DNA of 64,000 nt from Streptomyces kanamyceticus (GTDB lineage Bacteria > Actinomycetota > Actinomycetes > Streptomycetales > Streptomycetaceae): positions 8,184,001 through 8,248,000 of the forward strand of contig NZ_CP023699.1 in NCBI RefSeq assembly GCF_008704495.1, given 5' to 3'. A model generated the notes under the pieces. The model searched no databases, was not told where the DNA came from, and saw only the letters and a program-made list of their open reading frames with translations. A program made the translations under genes and the position numbers. Below, piece by piece: positions 58,203 through 64,000 of the stretch. Within the stretch, counting starts at the first letter, position 1, and every line of letters starts with the position of its first letter.

Positions 58203-61200
58203 ATGACCGACACCGGCCAGGTCCCGGCCGAGGGGCTGCCGGAGAACGCAGGCATGGTGGAACAGCCGGGCGTCCCCGCGCCGGGTGCGTACACCTTCCT
58301 CGACCCCTCCGACAGCCCCGCCGATGACGACGACCTGCTGCTGATGCCGGGCGCCCAGGGCGCGTGGAGCGAGGCACAGTCGGCGCAGCAGCAGGGCCAC
58401 ACCCCGGCGCCGGGCCACGCCCAGGCCCCCGGTCACGCGCAGGCCCAGGGCTACGCCCAGGCTCCCGGCCACGCGCAGGCCCCGGGGCAGGCCCAGGCCT
58501 CCGGCCACGTGCAGGTTCCGGGGCACGCCCGTCCGGGGGCCGTGCACCAGCCCGGTCCGCACGAGACCGCGGGCCGGGACAGCGGCTCCTTCGACCTGAA
58601 CGGCATCCGCATGCCCGGCTCCCCGCCCGCCTCGCCCCACTCGGGCCCCGCCCGCCGCCCGCTGCACCGCGGCCCCTCCGGTCCCGCCGTGCCCGACGGC
58701 GCGGGCAGCCCCGTGCGCTCGCTCGCCGACCGCGGCCCCGCCGGGGCGACGCCGCCGCAGCACGCCGTGCCCGTACGTCACGCCGGTCCGCCGACCACGG
58801 GACCCGAGTACCTCGACATCCCGCGCGATGAGGCGGGGATGCCCTCGCAGGGGGCTACGCCGTGGACGGCGCAGCCGTCCGGGCCGCAGGGGGCATACGC
58901 CGCACCAGCAGAAACGGTCGTCCCAGGTGACACGGGGGCCTCGGGGGCCTCGGGGGTCCCGGGGATCTCGGAGGTCTCGGGGATCTCGGAGGTCTCGGAT
59001 GACACATCCGCACCGCAGACCACAGAGGCACCGGAGGTGTCCGCCTTCGAGCGGCCCGTGGCGGCGCCTGAGCAGGGGCTGTCCGAGCAAGCGCTGCCCG
59101 AGCAGGTGCTGAACGGGCAGGAGCAGTACGCCGCACAGGGCGCGGATGTCGCGCAGGGCATTCCGGCCGCGCCGGTCTCTCCGGTCTCCCAGACCACTCC
59201 GTCCACTCCCGCCCACGGCACCCCGGCTCCCGGCGCCGTACTCCCCGGCATGCCCGAGCACGCCGCCTTCCCGCAGGCAGCCGATGCCGCGGAGGCCGCG
59301 GACATCGCCGACGAAGAGGCCAGGGCCATGGCCGAGGCCCAGGCCGTCTCCGCCGCGCAGGCGGACGCCATGGCACGGGCCGCCGCCCACGCGCAGGCCG
59401 CCCCCGGCGCCCACGCCGAGCAGCCCGCCTTCGCCCAGGCCGTGCCTGCCGCCGCCGTCGCGCAGGCGCCGTTCGCCGTCGCGTCCGCGCAGCCGTGGGA
59501 CGGCGCGCGCATGCCGCACGCCGACGAGTCGGGTCAGCAGCCCGTCTTCGCCCCCGACGCCGCGCAGGGCGTGCCCGTCGGGATCGGCGCGGTCGGCGCC
59601 CAGCGCATGCGCGCGGCCGACGGCGGCCACCCCGCGGAGGCCCGGCACGCCGCCCAGGGCCCGCACGTTCCCGACCCCCAGGACGTCGCGGCACCCATGC
59701 CCACGTCGCTCCCCGGCCAGCACGGGGCACACGGTGCGCACCAAGCACCCACGCCCATCGGCCAGTTCGTGCCGGTGGACGGCATGGTCCCGACGACGCC
59801 GCACCTGGCGCCGACGCCGCCGCACCCCCTCTTCGTCCCCCAGGAGGACCCGCCGGCCGAGGCCGAAGCAGTCGCCGTGGACGCCGAGCAGGCCCCGGTT
59901 CAGGGCGCACCCGCCGAAGCGGTCGCCACCCCCATCGCCGTACCGCCGGTGGAACAGCCGGGGCAGCAGGGACAGCCGGAACAGCGGGAAGAGTCGGGAG
60001 AGCCGGAAGAGGCCCCCGCAGCCGTGCCCGCGCCGCGCGAAGGCGGCGATGCCGCGGCGGCACCCACCGCCGAGGGCCCCGACGCGGCCGCCGCGCCGCG
60101 GAGCGTGGCCCCGGAGAGCGAGACCACGGGCGAAGCCGTGGGAACCGTCGAGGCGGCGCCGGTCACGCCGGTCGCCCCGGCGGAGTTCCCCGCGGCGCCC
60201 GAGACGGCCGACCTGGCCGAGGAGTTGGACGAGGCCGACGAAGTCATCTCGTTCGAGCCGATCGATGCGAACGAAGTGACGGAAGTGGCCGAAGCACCTG
60301 AGATGGCCGTAGCGCCCGCAGCACCCGTAGCGCCCGCAGTACCGGAAGCGCCCGCAGTACCCGAGATGCTCGGTGCCCCCGAAGCACCCGAGGGGCCCGA
60401 AGCCTTCGCGGCACCGGCAGCCCCGGAAGGACCCGAGGCCCTCGCGGCGCAGGAGGCGACCGAGATCGCCGATGCCCCCGCGGCCCCCGAGGCTCCCGTG
60501 CCCGCAGGAACCCCGGACGCGGCCGAGGTGTTCGAGGTCCCTGAGGCCCCCGAGGTCCCTGAGACCTTCGGTGCCGATGAGCAGCCCGTCGCCGAACAGC
60601 CTGCCGAGGAACCCGTCGACGAATCCGGCGACCCGGCCGCCGCCGAGCCCCCCGTCGCCGTGGGCGCCCCCGCCCCGGCCTACGAGGACGCCGAGCGCGA
60701 GGCCGTCCTGCGCGTCATGCGCGAGCGCCGCGACATCCGCAACGGCTTCCGCAGCGACGCCATCCCGCACGAGGTGCTGCTCCGCGTCCTGGAGGCGGCG
60801 CACACCGCCCCGTCGGTCGGCCACTCCCAGCCCTGGGACTTCGTCGTCATCAAGTCCGCGGAGACCCGGCGCACGATGCACGAACTGGCCATGCGCCAGC
60901 GCGACGCGTACGCCAAGTCGCTCCCCAAGGGCCGCGCGAAGCAGTTCAAGGAACTGAAGATCGAGGCGATCCTCGACACCCCGGTGAACATCGTCGTCAC
61001 CGCCGACCCCACCCGCGGCGGCCGCCACACCCTCGGTCGGCACACCCAGCCGCAGATGGCCCCGTACTCCTCGGCGCTCGCCGTCGAGAACCTCTGGCTC
61101 GCCGCCCGCGCCGAGGGCCTCGGCGTCGGCTGGGTCAGCTTCTTCGACGAGCGCGAGATGGTCCGCGCCCTCGGCCTGCCCGAGCACCTGGAGGTCGTCG

Positions 61201-62396
61201 CCTACCTCTGCGTCGGATATGTCGACGAGTTCCCGGACGAGCCCGAGCTGATGCAGGCGGGCTGGTCCAAGCGCCGCCCGCTCTCCTGGGTCGTCCACGA
61301 GGAGACGTACGGCCGCCGCGCGCTGCCCGGCGAGGACCCGCACGACCTGCTCGCCGAGACCGTCTCCAACATCCGCCCGCTGGACGCCAAGGCGCTCGGC
61401 GAGGCGTGGGAGCGCCAGAAGCGGATGACGAAGCCGCCGGGCGCGCTCGGCATGCTGGAGATCATCTCCGCCCAGCTCTCAGGCCTGTCCCGGATGTGCC
61501 CGCCGCCCATCCCGGAGCCCGCGGCCGTCGCGATCTTCGCGGGCGACCACGGCGTGCACGCCCAGGGCGTCACCGCCTGGCCGCAGGAGGTGACCGCGCA
61601 GATGGTCGCCAACTTCCTCGGCGGCGGCGCGGTCTGCAACGCCTTCGCCAACCAGGTGGGCGCCGAGGTCTGCGTCATCGACGTGGGCGTGGCCAGTGAA
61701 CTCCCGGCCACGCCGGGCCTGTTGCCCCGCAAGGTGCGCGCGGGCACGGCCGACATGACGACCGGACCCGCGCTGACCCGCGAAGAGGTCAAGGCGGCCA
61801 TCGAGGTCGGCATCGAGACCGCCCGCGACCTGGTGGCGGCGGGCAACAAGGCGCTGCTCACCGGCGAGATGGGCATCGCCAACACCACGGCGTCCGCGGC
61901 CCTCATCTCGGTCTACACGGACACCGACCCGTCCGAGGTCACCGGCCGCGGCACCGGCATCAACGACGAGATGCACACCCGCAAGGTCGAGGTGGTCCGC
62001 CGCGCCCTGGACCTCCACAAGCCCGACCCCGCGGACCCGATCGGCGTTCTCTCGGCGATCGGCGGCCTGGAGCACGCGGCGATGGTCGGCCTGCTGCTCG
62101 GCGGCGCTTCGCTGCGCACCCCGGTCATCCTGGACGGCGTCAGCGCGGGCGCCGCGGCCCTGGTGGCCCGCGCCATCGCCCCCGAGGTCCTCGCGGCCTG
62201 CATCGCGGGCCACCGCAGCGCGGAGCCGGGCCACGTGGCGGCCCTGAACAAGCTGGGCCTGCGCCCCCTGGTCGACCTCGACCTCCGTCTCGGCGAGGGC
62301 ACCGGCGCCCTGCTCGCCCTCCCGGTGGTCCAGAGCGCGGCCCGTGCGATGCACGAGGTGGCGACGTTCGACTCGGCGGGCGTCACGGAGAAGTAG
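58203..62396 (+). CDS. cobT: BluB-CobT fusion with a giant low-complexity N-terminal region
   Basis: 1397 residues. Residues ~1-830 are Ala/Pro/Glu/Gln-rich with repeats (GHAQAPGHAQAQ, GISEVSGISEVSD, PEAPEVPETF) and no fold. ~831-1050 is a BluB nitroreductase-fold domain that makes 5,6-dimethylbenzimidazole from FMN: RRDIRNGFRSD and HTAPSVGHSQPWDFVVIKS, LDTPVNIVVTAD, HTQPQMAPYSSALAVENLWL, GLGVGWVSFFDER. ~1055-1397 is CobT, which attaches nicotinate mononucleotide to DMB: IFAGDHGVHAQGVTAWPQEV, LTGEMGIANTTASAAL, GRGTGINDEM and the catalytic Glu in DLRLGEGTGALLAL. The fusion couples DMB formation to its use. GAGGGG is 7 nt before the ATG at 58203. Confidence 0.93.
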   Translation: MTDTGQVPAEGLPENAGMVEQPGVPAPGAYTFLDPSDSPADDDDLLLMPGAQGAWSEAQSAQQQGHTPAPGHAQAPGHAQAQGYAQAPGHAQAPGQAQASGHVQVPGHARPGAVHQPGPHETAGRDSGSFDLNGIRMPGSPPASPHSGPARRPLHRGPSGPAVPDGAGSPVRSLADRGPAGATPPQHAVPVRHAGPPTTGPEYLDIPRDEAGMPSQGATPWTAQPSGPQGAYAAPAETVVPGDTGASGASGVPGISEVSGISEVSDDTSAPQTTEAPEVSAFERPVAAPEQGLSEQALPEQVLNGQEQYAAQGADVAQGIPAAPVSPVSQTTPSTPAHGTPAPGAVLPGMPEHAAFPQAADAAEAADIADEEARAMAEAQAVSAAQADAMARAAAHAQAAPGAHAEQPAFAQAVPAAAVAQAPFAVASAQPWDGARMPHADESGQQPVFAPDAAQGVPVGIGAVGAQRMRAADGGHPAEARHAAQGPHVPDPQDVAAPMPTSLPGQHGAHGAHQAPTPIGQFVPVDGMVPTTPHLAPTPPHPLFVPQEDPPAEAEAVAVDAEQAPVQGAPAEAVATPIAVPPVEQPGQQGQPEQREESGEPEEAPAAVPAPREGGDAAAAPTAEGPDAAAAPRSVAPESETTGEAVGTVEAAPVTPVAPAEFPAAPETADLAEELDEADEVISFEPIDANEVTEVAEAPEMAVAPAAPVAPAVPEAPAVPEMLGAPEAPEGPEAFAAPAAPEGPEALAAQEATEIADAPAAPEAPVPAGTPDAAEVFEVPEAPEVPETFGADEQPVAEQPAEEPVDESGDPAAAEPPVAVGAPAPAYEDAEREAVLRVMRERRDIRNGFRSDAIPHEVLLRVLEAAHTAPSVGHSQPWDFVVIKSAETRRTMHELAMRQRDAYAKSLPKGRAKQFKELKIEAILDTPVNIVVTADPTRGGRHTLGRHTQPQMAPYSSALAVENLWLAARAEGLGVGWVSFFDEREMVRALGLPEHLEVVAYLCVGYVDEFPDEPELMQAGWSKRRPLSWVVHEETYGRRALPGEDPHDLLAETVSNIRPLDAKALGEAWERQKRMTKPPGALGMLEIISAQLSGLSRMCPPPIPEPAAVAIFAGDHGVHAQGVTAWPQEVTAQMVANFLGGGAVCNAFANQVGAEVCVIDVGVASELPATPGLLPRKVRAGTADMTTGPALTREEVKAAIEVGIETARDLVAAGNKALLTGEMGIANTTASAALISVYTDTDPSEVTGRGTGINDEMHTRKVEVVRRALDLHKPDPADPIGVLSAIGGLEHAAMVGLLLGGASLRTPVILDGVSAGAAALVARAIAPEVLAACIAGHRSAEPGHVAALNKLGLRPLVDLDLRLGEGTGALLALPVVQSAARAMHEVATFDSAGVTEK

Positions 62397-62406
62397 TTTC
62401 GCGGTC

Positions 62407-62447
62407 CCCATCCGTGCCGCCCGTCCATGACGGGCGGCACGGATGGG
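62407..62447 (+). terminator. Perfect 19-bp stem terminator after BluB-CobT
   Basis: Arms 62407-62425 and 62429-62447 are exact reverse complements with the loop CAT, starting 11 nt after the stop codon. Separates BluB-CobT from the next cobalamin/siroheme gene. Confidence 0.85.
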
Positions 62448-62579
62448 CACAACGCTCCGTCGTCGGGCACCATGACCGCGACGTGAGACTGCCGCCATAC
62501 TGAAACCCGCACGTCAAAGAGCCGCCCCACCGTCGCAGCGGCAGCCGCACCGAACGCCCCGCACGAGGAGCCCCCAGCC

Positions 62580-63818
62580 ATGTCCACGGCCGAAAACCCC
62601 GCCTACCCCGTAGGCCTCCGCCTCACCGGCCGCCGCGTCGTCGTCCTCGGCGGCGGCCAGGTCGCCCAGCGCCGCCTCCCCGCCCTGCTCAACGCGGGCG
62701 CCGACGTCCTCCTCGTATCCCCGTCGGCGACGCCCTCAGTGGAGGCGATGGCCGACGCGGGCGAGCTCACCTGGGAGCGCCGCCGCTACGAGAGCGGTGA
62801 CCTGCACAACGCCTGGTACGCCCTGATCGCCACCAGCGACGCCGAGGCGAACACCCAGGCGTCGGCGGAGGCGGAGGCGCACCGCGTCTGGTGCGTGCGC
62901 TCGGACGACGCGGAGGCGGCCACCGCGTGGACCCCGGCCACGGGCCGCTCCGAGGGCGTGACCGTCGCCGTACTCAGCAGCGACCTGCACGACCGCGACC
63001 CGCGCCGCACCGCGGCGATCCGCGACGCGGTCGTCGAGGGCCTGCGCGACGGCAGCCTCGTCGCCCCGCACCTGCGCGTGCGCACTCCGGGCGTCGCGCT
63101 CGTCGGCGGCGGCCCCGGCGACCCCGACCTGATCACGGTCCGAGGGCGCCGCCTGCTCGCCGCGGCGGACGTCGTCATCGCCGACCGCCTCGGCCCCCGC
63201 GACCTCCTCGACGAGCTCCCGCCGCACGTCGAGGTGATCGACGCGGCGAAGATCCCGTACGGCCGCTACATGGCCCAGGAGGCGATCAACAACGCCCTGA
63301 TCGAGCACGCCAAGCAGGGCAAGGCCGTCGTCCGCCTGAAGGGCGGCGACCCCTACGTCTACGGCCGCGGCATGGAGGAGCTCCAGGCACTCGCGGAGGC
63401 GGGCATCACCTGCACCGTCGTACCCGGCATCTCCAGCTCGATCTCGGTTCCCTCGGCCGCCGGCATTCCCGTCACCCACCGCGGCGTCGCCCACGAGTTC
63501 ACGGTGGTCAGCGGCCACGTGGCCCCGGACGACGAGCGCTCCCTGGTCGACTGGCAGTCCCTGGCCAAGCTGCGCGGCACCCTCGTGATCCTCATGGGCG
63601 TCGACAAGATCGGCAAGATCGCCGAGGCCCTGATCGCCCACGGCAAGGCGGCCGATACCCCGCTCGCCCTGATCCAGGAGGGCACGACGGCGGCCCAGCG
63701 CCGCGTCGACGCGACGCTCGGCACGGTCGCCGACGCCGTGCGCACCCACGAGGTGAAGCCCCCCGCGGTCATCGTCGTCGGCGAGGTCGTGAAGGTCGGC
63801 CCGGCGCCCGCCGCCTGA
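62580..63818 (+). CDS. cobA: Uroporphyrinogen-III C-methyltransferase with siroheme-synthase domain (CysG-like)
   Basis: A 412-residue bifunctional enzyme. Residues ~1-165 are a precorrin-2 dehydrogenase/ferrochelatase-like domain with the NAD(P) loop RVVVLGGGQVAQRRLPALL and HRVWCVRSDDAEAAT. Residues ~170-410 are the SUMT domain: VALVGGGPGDPDLITVRG, VVIADRLGPRDLLDEL, VVRLKGGDPYVYGRGMEE and VVPGISSSISVPSAAGIPVT. It makes precorrin-2, the entry to cobalamin and siroheme. The central helical dimerisation part is short compared with E. coli CysG (457 residues). ATG 62580 has GAGGAGC 8 nt upstream; its own terminator-insulated transcript is likely. Confidence 0.93.
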   Translation: MSTAENPAYPVGLRLTGRRVVVLGGGQVAQRRLPALLNAGADVLLVSPSATPSVEAMADAGELTWERRRYESGDLHNAWYALIATSDAEANTQASAEAEAHRVWCVRSDDAEAATAWTPATGRSEGVTVAVLSSDLHDRDPRRTAAIRDAVVEGLRDGSLVAPHLRVRTPGVALVGGGPGDPDLITVRGRRLLAAADVVIADRLGPRDLLDELPPHVEVIDAAKIPYGRYMAQEAINNALIEHAKQGKAVVRLKGGDPYVYGRGMEELQALAEAGITCTVVPGISSSISVPSAAGIPVTHRGVAHEFTVVSGHVAPDDERSLVDWQSLAKLRGTLVILMGVDKIGKIAEALIAHGKAADTPLALIQEGTTAAQRRVDATLGTVADAVRTHEVKPPAVIVVGEVVKVGPAPAA

Positions 63819-63894
63819 CCGGCCCCGCGCCGTCGCCCGACAGGCCCGGAAGCCCCCGAACGTAACCAGCGGTAACGCGACCCGCCCCCAGCCG

Positions 63895-63923
63895 TTGGCA
63901 CCACACCCAGGACAAGGCAGTAT
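63895..63923 (+). promoter_or_regulatory. Promoter of the TrmH-like gene (leaderless)
   Basis: -35 TTGGCA (63895-63900), 17-bp spacer, -10 CAGTAT (63918-63923); start predicted at 63930, which is the first base of the GTG. No ribosome site is present. Confidence 0.5.
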
Positions 63924-63929
63924 CACCCT

Positions 63930-64000
63930 GTGGCTGATCTCATCACCGTCGACGATCCCGACGACCCGCGCCTGCGCGACTACACCGGACTGACCGACGT
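63930..64000 (+). CDS. TrmH/SpoU-family RNA methyltransferase, N-terminus (truncated by window end)
   Basis: Only the first 23 residues are inside the window: VADLITVDDPDDPRLRDYTG and LTD. This matches the N-terminus of actinobacterial SpoU-type 2'-O-ribose RNA methyltransferases, which continue with a substrate-binding (L30e-like) domain and a SAM-binding knot. The GTG at 63930 is preceded by a promoter that begins transcription at the codon itself. The call rests on N-terminal similarity alone. Confidence 0.65.
   Translation, partial: MADLITVDDPDDPRLRDYTGLTD

Noticed and set aside
58197..61343. 1048-codon open frame on the minus strand opposite BluB-CobT
   Set aside because: It is the antisense shadow of a G/C-third-position gene; its translation (Arg/Gly/Leu-rich, no domains) has no family features and the plus strand encodes recognisable BluB and CobT motifs.

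Overview
The window is 64 kb of chromosome from a Streptomyces or a very close relative. The supporting signs are very high GC with G/C at nearly every third codon position, many GTG starts, chains of genes overlapping by ATGA/GTGA, Tat-type signal peptides, an NsdA-like TPR regulator, a monomeric NADP isocitrate dehydrogenase, and the gene neighbourhood pheST / argCJBDR / argH / metNIQ / cobalamin genes. From memory this order resembles the SCO1550-SCO1596 core region of S. coelicolor. I see no rRNA, tRNA, CRISPR, prophage, complete insertion sequence or PKS/NRPS cluster; it is mostly core metabolism with small accessory genes between. Layout: 1-4.2 kb holds the end of a sensor kinase and the pheST operon for phenylalanyl-tRNA synthetase. 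4.3-10.7 kb carries a membrane PP2C/SpoIIE phosphatase, an NsdA-like regulator, a Nudix hydrolase, 3-hydroxybutyryl-CoA dehydrogenase and a secreted GH10-like hydrolase. 10.8-20.8 kb has regulator/transporter pairs (MocR with an EamA exporter; TetR with an MFS exporter), acetyltransferases, an aldo/keto reductase behind a MerR-type promoter, and a secreted peptidase/serine-hydrolase pair. 20.9-23.1 kb is isocitrate dehydrogenase. 23.2-28.7 kb is an ABC transporter (one ATPase, two permeases) divergent from a two-component system, with a 16-bp palindrome between them. 28.7-32.3 kb holds an orphan LysR-type effector domain with a basic tail, DUF5997, a nitrobindin-like protein and a MITE-like element. 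32.5-43.2 kb is arginine biosynthesis: argC-J-B-D-R, then four unrelated genes, then argG-argH. Promoters of argC and argG carry ARG-box-like sites for ArgR. 43.3-51.7 kb contains another aldo/keto reductase, a TetR/MFS pair, plsC, a Tat-exported GDPD, a sigma-like protein, a GNAT, two membrane proteins and a HAD phosphatase. 51.7-55.7 kb is the methionine importer metN-metI-metQ-metQ preceded by a 28-residue leader ORF ending in closely spaced Cys and Met codons, probably a sulfur-amino-acid attenuator. 55.8-63.8 kb has a GNAT and cobalamin/siroheme genes: cobL, a 1397-residue BluB-CobT fusion with about 830 residues of low-complexity N-terminus, and a CysG/CobA-like enzyme. The window ends inside a TrmH-type RNA methyltransferase. 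How the parts connect: ArgR from the arg operon probably controls both arg transcripts; the metNIQ leader would link methionine uptake to sulfur amino acid supply; and CobL, BluB-CobT and the uroporphyrinogen methyltransferase contribute to corrinoid and siroheme synthesis. Most interesting for follow-up: the Cys/Met leader peptide, the BluB-CobT fusion, an ABC permease with a lectin-like ectodomain, a tandem duplication that created a nine-codon ORF between coupled ABC genes, a palindrome containing both start codons of a divergent MocR/EamA pair, a hairpin inserted in frame in argJ, and a 103-bp MITE-like element. All homology statements are from reading the proteins, not from searches.
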